The notes under the pieces: model-generated
The model's database searches: none
Seen by the model: the letters and a program-made list of their open reading frames with translations, nothing else
Told to the model about the DNA's origin: nothing
Made by a program: the position numbers and the translations under genes
Origin: Artemia franciscana
Lineage: Eukaryota > Arthropoda > Branchiopoda > Anostraca > Artemiidae
DNA: 64,000 nucleotides
NCBI RefSeq assembly: GCF_032884065.1
Contig: NC_088883.1
Coordinates: 23,369,637-23,433,636, forward strand
Reading direction: 5' to 3'
Shown here: piece by piece, positions 1-11,560 of the stretch
How the letters are laid out: every line of letters starts with the position of its first letter
Position numbering within the stretch: position 1 is the stretch's first letter

Positions 1-696
1 GGAGGGAGAAGGGTTGTAAATAAACAATTTAATAACATATTAGGGCCTCTTGGGGTATGACTTGTTTTCTTGTAAGGTTTGTGGTGCCGATTAGTATGTG
101 TGATTTGTATTAATATTTATAATTTTATTTAGTCCTATACAAGGGCTAAATATATAGTCCTATATAAGAGTATTATTTTTTGTGTATTTTTGCTGCCCCC
201 TCGGACAGTTGTTTACTTCTCAGGGTGGATATTAATGCTGATGTTGTTTTGTTGGTTTAAAAATATATGTCTTTCTATATATCGCAAAACAACCGCTTTG
301 CAATATTGTTTCATCATTGTCTAGTGCTTATTAAATTGCCATTTAAAAGAAATTTGGCGATTACAGTTTTAAAATTTATACTATTCAGGATTAAACACTG
401 CTATTAGGACAAATTGCCGTGCTGAAAGAACAAGTTTGAATTTGGGATCGAATTTTGAACTCGCCCCTGTTTAGATTTCTAACTCTGTTTTAGATATCAT
501 TGGAAGAAATGCCGACAATTTAGAGTTTAAACCAATTGTTCCTAACCGATTTTGGGCCATGCCCCCTCCAAGGCATTTCTAAAATCTTGATCCCTCTCCC
601 CGTGATATTTAAATTTTGTATTAAAAATTTTACTCTTTTTCACCCGAAGGCTTAAAAGCCCATTAGGCCATTCTTTATATGCTTTTGAATGTAACA

Positions 697-894
697 TCAT
701 TCACATAATAATTTTTTTTTTTTCAAAATTAAGGCTCTAAAATAATCAGCCAAATATTTTACATCCTGCCCATAACCCACCAAAATATTGCCATGCCCAA
801 CATTACTGGGTTCTGCGGGTTCTGCGCCCTCGTAGGGAATCACTGGTTTAAGTGGAGCTCGTTCAATGTTTCTCAAACTGTGGTTCCGGTCCAT
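697..894 (-). CDS. Small uncharacterised ORF, 65 aa
   Basis: I do not recognise this protein. The ORF starts with an ATG in a good context (AAATGG) and its first 58 residues have balanced, protein-like composition with several Pro, Gly and Glu residues. The end reads through an 11-12 base A-run that gives Lys-Lys-Lys-Lys, so the last residues may be intron or processed-copy tail and not true coding. No signal peptide or membrane segment is visible. It lies upstream of the first recognised PKA-C exon on the opposite strand. It could be a first exon, a retrocopy fragment or chance. Confidence 0.25.
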   Translation of the reverse strand: MDRNHSLRNIERAPLKPVIPYEGAEPAEPSNVGHGNILVGYGQDVKYLADYFRALILKKKKLLCE

Positions 895-1154
895 TTAAAG
901 ACCACAAAACAGTTTTGGTAGCACACGAAAGTCGTCAGATATGTCCGCCATGTATACTAACATTTTTATAATTATTGAGTGCAACCTTTCTTTTTATATG
1001 TTGTATATGTTTGATATGTTGATAAATATGTATATGTATCAACAAGGCTCCTATTGTCTTTGGTTTGGCAGTATTGCTTATCCTTACCAAACCACGTATT
1101 GCTGAGAATAACTTAATATTGATAACGATATCCTTGAAATAATGAAAAAAACGG

Positions 1155-1365
1155 TGTGTTTGTAACTCAATGGGTTTAATTCAACCCATTTAACTGAACA
1201 TCATTCATGTCAATGCCAGTCGAACTCCACCCATGCTTAGATACACCCCGTTTAACTCAACATCCATGTTAATAAACCCCTGTTCAACTCAAGTCCATTC
1301 AACCTAACTAAGTTGAACAAGGGCTGAGCTAAATGGGTTGAGTAGAACAGGGTTGAGTTAGACGT
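1155..1365. repeat. Imperfect inverted repeat
   Basis: Motifs such as TCAACCCATTTAACT near 1178-1195 recur in reverse complement near 1327-1345 (AAATGGGTTGAGT). The intervening sequence repeats CAACTCAA/CATCCATGTTAA motifs. This looks like a small foldback element or degenerate palindrome. No coding potential. Confidence 0.4.
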
Positions 1366-3089
1366 GAAAATCAATTCTAAGCGACGAAATTCTTTGTTAT
1401 TTTTCGGACGTGGGCGAATTGTCATAACAGTATCAATTTAGCTAGTGCTAATTTGAGCCACTCAGATTTATTGTAAAACTTTCTGATTGGCCGAAAAACT
1501 CCGTGAGAAGATTCTGATTAGCTGAAAGCACTATGGAATTCTCAGTAGTAGTAAATCTCATATTGAGATCTAATTATTAATATTAATTTAACCAGACAAA
1601 TTTATTAAAACAGTAAAAGCATGGTCCATTTTCAAATAACTTGCTTTTACAGTCAATCATTTCGATGGTTTTCATAAGTCAGCTTCGCTCATTTTTTTTT
1701 ATGTTCGCAAGTGGCACTTTTTTGCCACTGAGATGTGACTTGTTGCGTTTAACCCCCTCTTGTTTGTCTCAATTTTAACCGATCTTCCTATTAGTTCTGT
1801 GTGGCATCAAAGCTCTCCCACCAATTTCGGTATTTTTCTGAAGATATTTTCTGCATTTGTGTATATTAACTGCTATTGAGTGATGGTAACACCACCGAAG
1901 ATATTTTAAATGGAAGCGGATCGCTCTTTATTCATTTTATGTGCCACTCTTCTGGGTCTCTCTGAATCCACATGGTTTTACGATATTCACTTTATTATCT
2001 TGCAGCTTTCATAAAGTTTGCCTATTTTTGGCTTTCTATTCGCTGAAATGGCACCCCTCTAAGTATTGTACAACTTACGGGTCTGTCTTCATTTACGGAT
2101 AGTTGTATTGTGAAAAAAAAAAAAGAAAAAAAAAGAACGAAGTGTAGACACTAAAAATTAAGGTTCACGGGTAACGAGGGGGCGCTGACTTCTCACCATC
2201 TAGTGTATATCACAGAACGCCACGTGTATTGCAGGGCTCAGCAACGCTTGGTACAGTCCCCAAAACGCTTGACATTGTTCCGCCCGTCACGCTTGACATG
2301 CCCATCTGGTGTCCATGGTTTTTTGAGAGAGAGCGGTCGCATCTAACTGTTCTGGTGGTCTATTATTGTCTCTGGGCTATGTATCTACCCCCCCCCCCCA
2401 CTAACGTTTTAAAAGGTGATTGAGTGAAATAAATCAAAAGTTACTTATATCGAAGCAATTGAATCACGGCTTTTAATCAGACATAAAAAGTACCATAACA
2501 AAAGAATTATAGTCATGGGTATTATTCGGAGTTAATGCAAGTCACGGCATTCAATTTACTAAGGAACACACAAGCATACAAGGGGAATGAAACCGCAAAA
2601 TAAAAAAAAGCTATCTCTAGTTTAAGATTATTTACGCCGGTAGATTTGGTAAAGAATCCAATTTCAAATTGCTTAAAAGCATAGGGATAATGATAGAATA
2701 ATAATTGTGATTTAACAGTGTAGATTCGTTTGAAATTGTATGAAAAAATAGATATTAGGTACTTATTCATGACATTACTCTTTTTCGATTTCCTGTCGCC
2801 TGTCAGATGAATGGCTTATAATCGTGATAATCTTGAGTGTAAAAACAGTAATAAACCGTGTCACATATTGCTGGGTTGTGCTTACCAATTAATTTGCCGC
2901 GGTTATACAGGAGTCACCCAATCCACGAAGCTGAGAAAAATTAATTAAATTAAAATAAAAATTAATTAGAAGTATTGCTTTTAGCCGAGTTCTAGCCTAC
3001 TTAATTAAGTCGTTAAAAGATGTCACTGGGAAATTGAGCTTTTGTAAAAATTACATACTTTAGTGCTATAAAAACAACTTTAGTGTTCA
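1366..3089. other. No gene seen; AT-rich flank with one dispersed repeat
   Basis: Short ORFs here have biased low-complexity composition and no recognisable domains. The stretch 2170-2345 (GAGGGGGCGCTGAC, then repeats of ACGCTTGACA) shares motifs with 4280-4400 and 6940-7115, so it belongs to a dispersed family. A C-run sits at 2390-2399. The rest is unassigned. Confidence 0.5.
2170..2345 (-). repeat. Dispersed 'CGCTTGACA' repeat, copy 1
   Basis: It shares CAGAACGCCA, ACGCTTG and the end motif GCGCCCCCTCG (in reverse orientation) with 4280-4400 and 6940-7115. Within each copy the CGCCACGC/GCGTGGCA motifs occur in both orientations, which suggests a foldback, MITE-like element. Family not identified. 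Confidence 0.4.
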
Positions 3090-3255
3090 AAGTAGCGTAC
3101 AAAGGCTGCATCCAGGATGGGGTTTGGGTATTGGACCCCCCGCCAAATGTTTATCCGACTCGTAAAAAAGTAAAAAATGCATATAAATGAATCTTTTGAT
3201 GTGTTTATCCTCTCCCCTACCCCCTCGAACGAAAATTCTGGATACGGCCCTGAGC
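3090..3255. mobile_element. MITE-like element, 'GTATCCAGG' family, copy 1
   Basis: The ends are GGCTGCATCCAGGATG and TCTGGATACGGCCCTG, imperfect inverted repeats. The interior has G-runs and C-runs and an AT-rich centre. The same end motifs flank elements near 27.3, 32.0, 43.9 and 44.2 kb and partial copies elsewhere. Non-autonomous DNA transposon by structure; superfamily unknown. Confidence 0.5.
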
Positions 3256-3756
3256 ATATTAACAGCTTTCAACAATGTTTCAGTGCCCCACTAGTGCCGA
3301 CAAAAAAGTAATTTTTATGCTTGAGACGGAGGGCCCGAAAACCCCTGATCAAGGATCTTTGAACATAAATGTTAGACTATTACTTTCGTGCAGATGGTTT
3401 AAGAGATCGATTAAAGATGTGGTGGGGGTTAGCTCTTTAATTCAAAATAAGCATTTCCAAGTTATAAATTTGGTAAGCCTACCCTGTTCTGTCTCACGAC
3501 TTGGGGTCGAGTTGAAAGTTTTCTGGGAACTTTTTTTTTAGGTGGGAGTGACAAAGACATTTCTAATTTTTGGCAGGGCTGGGGTAGCTTTTTTGATCCT
3601 AATAAAAGGGTATACTTCAAAGTTTTTTCTTTATTATTCTTGCCATCCGACAGGCTGTGCTGCTAGTTTGAAGGTATGCTCTTCTGTAAACCCCTTGCAG
3701 GAACGACAGTGCAACTCTTCATAATGGTTTAAAGAGAATGAAAAATTGAGATATGA

Positions 3757-4111
3757 AACAGAGGCGCCATTTGGACCAAATCTTGGGGTGGGCATGAACT
3801 CCATCTTGCCCCCCCCCCCCGAATCACTTCGTGTCGCGTAATCATCTAGGAAATGGGCATTTGACAGAGCTCAAGAATTTTATTATGTATCTAACCTACT
3901 TTCAAAGTTTAGAATGATTAATAGCAAATAGCATAATTACCCCAAGGGTCGTCAAGTAATTATGCTCTTTGGTTAATAGGCGTGCAGTAATTTCAAATCA
4001 ATTGGACAGAATGGATTATTATGGCTGGCAAAGGGCCCTTTGTGGTGGAAGCTTGGGCCCCGTGGAAAATCTGGGGTGGGCATCCCCCCCCCCCAAATGG
4101 TGCCTCTGATA
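3757..4111. mobile_element. MITE-like element with CAGAGGCRCCATTTGG ends
   Basis: CAGAGGCGCCATTTGG at about 3759-3774 is matched by CCAAATGGTGCCTCTG at about 4094-4109, which is its reverse complement with one mismatch. CTTGGGGTGGGCAT inside the left end and TCTGGGGTGGGCAT near the right end are in direct orientation. The length is about 350 bp. ORFs crossing this block are therefore not trusted. Confidence 0.55.
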
Positions 4112-4279
4112 TGAAAGCAAAACAGAAACAAGTCGGACCATCAGGAACAGATCCGACTAAAAATCGGCGAAGACTCGCATATATCGAAGTCGGGTTTGTG
4201 TTGGTCAGTAGCAGCGTTTCCGCTGTCCCCAAATTTTTAGATTTTCGTAGAAAAAGGATTTATTCCAGGAGGGTCGATT

Positions 4280-4400
4280 TTCTACCACCTGTTGTATATC
4301 TCAGAACGCCAAGTATGGTGCACAATTCTGCCATGCTTGGCACGCGTCACTCGGTTTTACGTGATGTCTGAAAGTGGGCGCCCCCTCGGACTTAGGTCTC
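4280..4400 (+). repeat. Dispersed 'CGCTTGACA' repeat, copy 2
   Basis: Contains CAGAACGCCAAG, GCCATGCTTGGCACGCG (nearly palindromic) and the end motif GAAAGTGGGCGCCCCCTCGG shared with the copies at 2170-2345 and 6940-7115. Confidence 0.4.
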
Positions 4401-4569
4401 CGAATTTAGGAATCATCGTATCCCTCGATATCTTCCCGAAAATCGTATTTCGTTCTTTTTCGAAATACATTTGCTTCAAGTATCCGTGTGATCTTTGCGA
4501 GTTTGTATTTTCGCTGGTAGAAATGATTTTATTTATCCCAATCTTCTTAGAAAAGCTGGCATGTAAATC

Positions 4570-4758
4570 AGCTTAAGTTCTGACCCAGGGTAAAAACATG
4601 CTAAGCTATGATTCGGTGGAAAAGTTAGCTAGGTTCTACTTTAGTCCAAAAAAATGAGCTGAATTGTTGTCAAGAAAAACTAAGCCCAAACTTCAGAATT
4701 TTGTATTGATGGCACAGTGGCAGCATGTAGTAGGGGGTCAAGTTAAGTCCTGATTTGG

Positions 4759-4824
<66 letters not shown>

Positions 4825-5144
4825 CGAGACCTGGCGCAACAATGAGCCAAGCCCTGAGTTGGGGCAAAAATAAGTCAACTTATGCTTTAATTTCAGTGTA
4901 ATGAAAACAGAAAAAAAAGTAAGTCCTTACTGGGAGCTGACCTGTTCAAAATGACCTAAAACCCAACACAGTGTAAGAACAAGTCCAGACCTGATGTAAA
5001 CACGAGTAAATATTTGAGCTAGTGCCAAAAAAGTGAAATCTAGAATGCCGGATGTTGCTTCACTGCACCACGACTTGGTGCAAAAAAGAGCTAAGGCAAG
5101 ACCCACTGAAAATCTCAAGTTCAAGCTACAAACTCAATAGTTCA

Positions 5145-5212
<68 letters not shown>

Positions 5213-5285
5213 AATTGCAGGCTCAGTACAAAAACAAGAAAAGCTGCAAGTAGATGCAGAACTAGTCAAGTTCAAGCTGCAGATC
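4570..5285. repeat. Degenerate minisatellite with two long poly(A) tracts
   Basis: Loosely repeated units of about 25-35 bp resemble AAGTCCTGACCTGGTGTAAA and recur around 4575, 4745, 4850, 4920, 4983 and 5095. Two A-runs of roughly 60 bases (about 4764-4822 and 5147-5211) interrupt the array. Long homopolymers at two places in one array suggest expansion within units and not two retroposon tails. No gene is visible. Confidence 0.45.
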
Positions 5286-5428
5286 TACTTCATAACAAAT
5301 CGATTTATTATTCGATTTTATTCGAATATAAAATCGAATCCTGCTCAAAACTCTTATTTGCTTGCTTTTGTCGTTTAGCCTTTATAGTTTTATTGTCTCA
5401 CTAACTTATTTTCTCTTTTATTTTTCAG

Positions 5429-5555
5429 TGAGCCACATTCTAGGTTTTATGCTGCCCAAATTGTTCTTGCCTTTGAATACCTGCATTACTTAGACCTCAT
5501 TTACAGGGACCTCAAACCAGAAAACTTATTAATCGATGCTCAAGGGTATCTCAAG
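5429..5555 (+). CDS. Pka-C1: PKA catalytic subunit, exon with catalytic loop
   Basis: This exon encodes 42 residues of the protein kinase A catalytic subunit C-lobe, starting at Glu-Pro-His (about residue 140 in human PRKACA numbering). It carries the catalytic loop Tyr-Arg-Asp-Leu-Lys-Pro-Glu-Asn, with the catalytic base Asp, the phosphate-contacting Lys and the metal-binding Asn all present. A polypyrimidine tract and CAG precede the exon, and AAG|GTAAG follows it. The first base completes a codon begun in an upstream exon, which I could not find in the window. The kinase is the effector of cAMP: it phosphorylates Ser/Thr after Arg-Arg-x when released from regulatory subunits in the cytosol and nucleus. 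Identity to the family is very high, so assignment is secure. The exact paralogue is inferred. Confidence 0.95.
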
Positions 5556-6939
5556 GTAAGAACTTAAAACACACAACTTCACTCTACTCTGAGTTAACAC
5601 AACCTTAGTCTTGTGGAAAGTAAATTGTTTGCCTTAATTTCATAGCAGTGCTATTATCGTTTACCTATGTTGGTAACCCTTTCTCCCCCCTCTTGATTGT
5701 TCGATCCCTAGAACCAGAAGTTAAGACTTGCTCTTAATTAAGTAAACATGAAATGCATACACGGTACTATTCCCCTAAAGGTTCATAGGCGTATAAAGGA
5801 GGGAAAGACATACGAGTCATTTAAGTACTAAACCAACTAGAAAAATAGGATGGCAAAGGATAGATGGCATCACTCATACACACACTGAAAACAGTAAATA
5901 GAAAACAGTTGAATAATTTAATAAAATAAATAGACTCCAATGAATATTGCACAGAAAGAGAGAAAAAAATAAATAACTTCTATGAAGTCAAAAATTCCCA
6001 ATTTTTTTTAACAAGCTAAAAGAGTGGTACTGTAGAGCTGATTGCACCATACAGTGGCGCCATAGAGCTGATTACACCATACAATCGCACTTTAGGCATC
6101 TTATTCCGCACAATATGACTCACCATTATAGAGTTGGAGTCTGACCTTACAGATGGAGTACAAGGAATTTGAATATGATTTTTTATATTACGAAGATGAT
6201 AATTATTTTGATGAGAGGTAATGGGAGGCGGAACCCTGAGGGGAATAGGAAGGTCACCATGAAGCTGAGAAATAGTAAAACAAACACTCGAAAGAATATA
6301 TAGTGATTCGAGGTCAAGTAAAATTAAAGGAAGTGACATGTGACTCAAACTCTTACGTTTTTATACTGGTTTGAAATATCACACACGAACAAATCTCGTT
6401 TTAAAGGCAGGGCTTCCCTTTCCTGGTACGCTTCCCCCTACTGAACGATTAGTTTCCTGAATGGGGTTTCTACCTGCCTATCTTCATTTTAATCAAATAA
6501 ATGTGACGTTTGAAAGCCGAGTTTTCATCAATAAAAATACCTAAAAACCAGACATACGGATCCTTAGGTCTACTGATAGTCCCATTTGACAGTCCAATTA
6601 GGTCTACTGATAGCTCCTGATCATTAAAGAAAAACCTGAGAGATGTACAAGAAAATACAAAATACTTGACTTAAAAAATTTCAGGATAAGACAATTAGCA
6701 TCAAACCACAAAATTACTCTCTCAAACAAGAGGCTACATTTTAAATTAGCTTTAATGAAATTAATCTATGTTAATATAAGATAATCTGCTGCTCTCAGTT
6801 CCTCAGTATATACGAGGCTATCCATTGAAGAAACTTGTAACAAAATAGTTATCAAAGCTATGATACAAAATAGCTCCAATCTGTATTTATTTCTTCAATG
6901 TCTGGAAAAATAAAATATTCTTAGTGAAGGGTAGCCCAC
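5556..6939 (+). other. PKA-C intron sequence, no gene seen
   Basis: AT-rich intron. A 30-bp tandem pair (AGAGCTGATTRCACCATAC) lies at about 6035-6083 and a second short pair (GGTCTACTGATAG) at about 6567-6615. The ORFs here show no recognisable domain. Confidence 0.5.
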
Positions 6940-7115
6940 TTTTCATCACCTGGAGCACATCTTGGAGTGCCACGCGTGCCGAACATTTCTGCCATGCGTG
7001 GCATACTCTTCGGAACGCTTTGTACAGTTATGCGACGTTTGGCTCACTTTCGCCACGCTTGACACGCCACGCCTGATATATGTAGTTCCTGAAAGTTGGC
7101 AACCCCTCGATTAAA
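6940..7115 (+). repeat. Dispersed 'CGCTTGACA' repeat, copy 3
   Basis: GCCACGCGTGCC, TGCCATGCGTGGCA and CGCCACGCTTGACACG are inverted and direct variants of one motif. The end GAAAGTTGGCAACCCCTCGA matches the end of the copy at 4280-4400. Confidence 0.4.
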
Positions 7116-7309
7116 CGCAAATTGTTTTGACAATCATTTTGACTTTTTCTTTCTTTTTGTTTTTGACTGTAATAACGTATATACTCTTTTTTTGTTTATC
7201 ACAGCAGATACATTCGGTTTTTAAGCTTTGAATATTGTAATGAGATGCTTAAAGCCTGTTTCGTCCGTGGCGATTTATTGGTTTATTACTTTGTCTTCTT
7301 CTTCTACAA

Positions 7310-7697
7310 CCTTAAGCAACCTTCACACTAACTACATATTTCTCTATGCTAGGTGGTTAAGTTACGTTATTTTAAGTATGATTTTTCACGATTAAACAAG
7401 TCCTTTTTATACTAGGCTAACCTATAAATCCATGAAACCATCATAATCATCGTCTTAAATCATCACAACCATCATAATCAAACTGTTCATTATTGAGAAA
7501 TCTGGGTTGAATATGGAGATTCAAGCTCTGATAAAGAAAGAGCTTATTGATCGATTTCTAAAATATATTTATTGCTCATCCGAATTCTATGCAGAGCTCG
7601 AGTTTACTTTACATTGCCCATGTGATGGACAGACTTTGTTCCGAAAGATTGCATAACATAGCATAAAGTCTTAAATGATGCTAGTGTGAAAGGGCCT
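7310..7697. mobile_element. MITE-like element with CTTTCACACTA-type ends, copy 1
   Basis: AACCTTCACACTAACTAC on the left and GATGCTAGTGTGAAAGGGCC on the right form imperfect terminal inverted repeats. Similar ends bound 36068-36681, and a left end appears at about 63745. Non-coding interior. Confidence 0.4.
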
Positions 7698-7904
7698 TTA
7701 TAGTTTTGTGTGGCTTTGAAAACCAGTCAACTGTTATTCTTTTGGCACTATAAGGCTTATCTGCAACAACTTGTGTTTCAATTTATTTCGGTTACTCTGA
7801 TTCTGTCTTAGGTCCCCTTTCGCTACTTAGGCTTGGCCTGTTAGTGTTCTTCTCCTATGCTCTGTTTAAATGTTCTTCCTTTTTTTCAATTCTTCTTGTT
7901 TTTG

Positions 7905-8122
7905 CCTTCTAAAGGGAGCTCAATCTTCTAAAGGGAGCTCAATCTATCTATCCATCTTCTAGACTCTAGAATCTAGAGGGAGCTCAATCATCTAAAGGGA
8001 GCTCAATCATCTAAAGGGAGCTCAATCTATCTATTTATTTTCTAATTAATCTATAATCTAAAGGGAGCTCAATCTATCTTCTAATCAATCTATCTTCTAA
8101 AGGGAGCTCAATCTTCTAAAGA
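7905..8122. repeat. Minisatellite, TCTAAAGGGAGCTCAATC units
   Basis: The 18-base motif TCTAAAGGGAGCTCAATC recurs at least eight times with variable TATCTATC spacers between 7910 and 8120. Each unit carries GAGCTC. Confidence 0.75.
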
Positions 8123-9568
8123 GAACGCAATCTATGCTCCTATGCGTATGATGCTTCAGCAGATTATTTTTGAAGCTGACTATTAAAAGTAAGCACCTTA
8201 TTAAAATCAAGATATGCCTATTTTGGAATCTTATATAAACATTACTCCTAAATAATAAAAAAAGAAAAAGAAAATCATGCCTACATTAGATGGTTAAGAT
8301 AGGTATAGGTAACTCCCATTAAACCATTTCTTTTTTCAATAGAGTTGTTTGCATTCCGCGTGTCTAAACACAGTTGAGTTAATGGATAGTATTTAAACCA
8401 TGTCAAGCCATATATGACCTACCATCGATTGATATGTTTTAGTTTGAACACCGTGATCGTTACTAGGTGTGTTTGAAACATAAATCATATTAACTGTTCC
8501 TTTTACAACTATGCTGAACATGATAGCAGAACGCTATTAATGGAATCTATCACAAACTTAATCTTATGTAAGTGTTTTAGTTGCGTGTGTTTTAATCAAT
8601 GCTATGCAGAAGATGAAGATTTTTTTTCTAAAACGGTGGTCTCTGCATTGTGGGAACGAATCCCCGGTTGGGTGCATGGCAAGCAGGTAATGAGGGGGAG
8701 GGGTAAAGCTTCGTTCATTCAGCTTTTTTGAGAAACTTGTAACATGGAGTCTAAAGCAAGTTTTAAAATTTAAATATAACAATATTGGTGCGTCTGCAAC
8801 ACATTTTCGAGCATTAGTGGTTCGTTGAAGCTTGAGTGGCTCGTCGAAGTGGTTCGTTACTTCTGCAAGGTATATTACTTACAAATATAAAAGCCATGTT
8901 TCGAATGGTATATGATTTTCTTTGATATAATGTCCAAGTCGTGGAGGTACCGATCTTCTGGTTTTAGTTGGGGTAAACCGTCTGACGCTTATCATGTTTT
9001 TCCCCTCCAGATTTCTCCTGATACCCATTTGGAGCTGGGTTGAATCTGGGTGAGCTTACGAGTCACACTGCTGGATATAGTTGGTTTACGTCTTTGTTAG
9101 CTAATCAAATTATTCCTTATTGTGCGCAAGGAAAGGGACGCCCCGCTTTTAATAAACGTGATTGGTTCCTGTTTGAAATTTTAAACCAATAAAAAACATA
9201 AAGTTTTGAGTCACAAGTATTCTTATATTAAACTTTATTTCCCTATGGTATTACTATTATTTCTGGTTACTATTAATTTTTTTAAACGATTTATACTGAA
9301 ATATTAGTATAGTTTTTACTATTCAAAGAGTATGGGTAACTTATAAAAGTTGAAACTGGCTCTAGTTGCACACAAAAAACAACAACAAACTGTCAATGCC
9401 ATCTAGCGTCTGGCAACTCCTAGCATAATTAAAAGCTTTAAAAGTATTAAAAGCTTTGATTACTATTGTTAAATTTCTTTAATTAAATTTCTATTATTAT
9501 ATTTACGGGTCAAGTTTTATTTGCTTGAATCCTGCTTCATTGTTATTTTTACTAATATTTTTTTTTAG
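8123..9568 (+). other. PKA-C intron sequence, no gene seen
   Basis: AT-rich intron up to the next exon. Overlapping ORFs at about 8540-8780 occur on both strands and match nothing I recognise. Confidence 0.5.
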
Positions 9569-9685
<117 letters not shown>

Positions 9686-10061
9686 TAGCTTTGTAGACCA
9701 GAAGTTCTAAGATTTGCTCCAAGAGGTTTGGGCTTAACTCTGGGTTGTAGAGGGGTTTTAAGTACCAAGGACAATGAAAATGAAATCTGATTGTTTGAAT
9801 TGATTAAGTGAAGACTTGTGCAACCATATATATCTAATAAAATTAGGAATTGAATTTTTAATTAAAAAGTTCTGCATGTTTAGTTACGTACTTTTGCTAG
9901 TAGTTGTTGCCAAATTTGAAAAAAAGAAACGTAGGTGAGAAATCAGTACAAATAAATATAAACATAGACATATTTATTGACCTACTCGATATAGCACTAA
10001 GAAGCACTAAAACAGAGCTGTCTACAAGATATGCACAAATTGCACAAAACACAAACTACGA

Positions 10062-10425
10062 TTACTTTATGGTGTTAAACAGACCCGTGAAAAAGAGAAC
10101 AAAAGAATGCTGATATCGCGTTGTGTGGCAGTAAATTGGTTCCGACTTGTTCTGTCTTCTCGTGAGTGTGTTCGGGAGGAGGATACATCTATATTTTGAC
10201 CGTCTTAGAATGTATTGTCCAAATTTAATTATACGATTTTGGCGGCGGTTGTGGAGTGACTCAAGTCCCGGTAATTCAAGGGCCTTTTCGTTGGAAGCAT
10301 AGCTTTCTCCAATCATAATTTTACAAGCACGCATTTGTATGGTATCAATATCTTGGATTAGCACGGAGCTTCACTGGATGCCTGGGCCCCAAACAGGACA
10401 TGCGTGTCCTAGTACAGGTACAGTG
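10062..10425 (-). pseudogene. LINE reverse-transcriptase C-terminal fragment (Jockey/CR1-like)
   Basis: The - strand reads a typical LINE ORF2 C-terminal region: Leu-Gly-His-Ala-Cys-Pro-Val-Trp at the upstream edge, then an in-frame stop, then Ile-Gln-x-Arg-Ala-x-Lys-Ile followed by a Leu-Pro-x-Leu-x-Ser-Leu-x-x-Arg-Arg block. This is the thumb and post-thumb region seen in Jockey/CR1-type elements. Only about 120 codons survive, and the stop near 10370 shows it is dead. Confidence 0.7.
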
Positions 10426-10518
10426 TATCTAAAAAAATTTGGCAACAAACAAGTAATAAAAATATATTATAACATACTAAATCCCAGTATCAAATCCCAG
10501 TGTACCCAATTGTTCAGT

Positions 10519-10741
10519 TTGGGACGGGAGTCAGTGGCGTGACTCTGTAAGCTTAGTCAGAGTCGACCCAGCTTTAAATGGGTACCTGGAGAAATCCGGG
10601 GAAGGTAAACAGGAAAGGCGTGTGCGAAAGCACAGGATGGTTGGCCCCCAACCCCCCATTGCACTTCCTGGCTGAAGGGCCAAGAAACGGAGATCAGCAC
10701 CGCCGGTAGGGACTGCAAAGTCTAACGCCGTTTCCTTTTTT
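10519..10741 (+). mobile_element. SINE-like element, copy 1
   Basis: The sequence has TGACTCTGTAAGCTTAGTCA, GACCCAGCTTTAAATGGGTA, GTGCGAAAGCACAGGATG and CAACCCCCCATTGCACTTCC, then a T-rich tail. Two diverged copies lie at about 12965-13120 and 25497-25705, in the same orientation. The compact length and conserved blocks fit a tRNA-derived SINE, though the 5' tRNA head is not clear. Confidence 0.6.
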
Positions 10742-11080
10742 TAAAACACACTAAAATATATTAAAAGCATATGGCAACAAACATCTTAAGAATGTGTAGC
10801 TTTAGTGTGGCAACAAACAGCTACTAAAACATACAAAAACACACTAAAACATATTAAAAACATATGGCAACAAACATCTTAAGAATGTATAGCTTTCCTG
10901 TGGCAACAAACAGCTACTAAAACATACCAAAAACACACTAAAACATACTGAAAAAACATGGCAACGAACAGCTTAAGAATATGTAGCTTTCCTCTGGCAA
11001 CAAACAACTACTAAAAAAAATATTAAAACCACACTAAAAACATATGGTAACAAACAACTTAAGAATGTCTAGCTTTCTTG
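10742..11080 (+). repeat. Tandem repeat, about 95-bp units
   Basis: About 3.5 units, each with ACACACTAAAA, CATATGGCAACAAACA, CTTAAGAATGTGTAGCTTT and TGGCAACAAACAGCTACTAA. This is the VNTR-like core of the long dispersed repeat at 9680-11560. Confidence 0.75.
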
Positions 11081-11103
11081 TGAAGGTGTAGTAGACTTTG
11101 AGA

Positions 11104-11337
11104 GCAGAGGCGTAATTTACTATGGTGCCAGAGGGGGGGGCTGCCCCTCCCCAGCCACAGTTTGCCCCCTCCCCCCTTTGACGACCATTTGACCCCTCCC
11201 CCAACTGGAATTTAGCTTCTTCAAAATATCGTCAAAACTAAGGTAAACCTGCATAATTCAAGCATAAACAGAAACGGGTTAGTTTTCTTTAGGATATCTT
11301 TACCGCCCCTGGTTTTTGTCAAAATTATGTCACTGCT
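11104..11337. mobile_element. MITE-like element with GCAGAGGCGTAATTT ends
   Basis: GCAGAGGCGTAATTTACT at the left is matched by AAAATTATGTCACTGC at the right as imperfect inverted repeats. The interior has G and C runs. It interrupts the long dispersed repeat. Confidence 0.5.
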
Positions 11338-11560
11338 TTGAACAGATAATCTGGATTTTTACTGGCGAAAAGTGTAGTCAGATGCGACTAATTAGTTCTG
11401 CTCTGCATGGATTAAGGTGGCAACATTGGCAAAAATGGGACATTGCCCTAAAAAACTTGATGATTTTGAACCTCAAGCAAATATTTAGGAAATAATGGTT
11501 TTCTGGTATGAACAGACTTAAGATGGGTCCAGGGACACAAGGACAAGACTTCTCCTTGGT

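Noticed and set aside
4021-4371. 116-codon + strand ORF
   Set aside because: It crosses the end of a MITE-like inverted repeat and a C-run, with a mirror ORF on the other strand and no recognisable domain.
1-5428. Upstream PKA-C exons (glycine loop, hinge)
   Set aside because: I looked for the conserved Gly-Gly-Glu-Met-Phe and Gly-Arg-Phe blocks and found none; these exons probably lie before the window.
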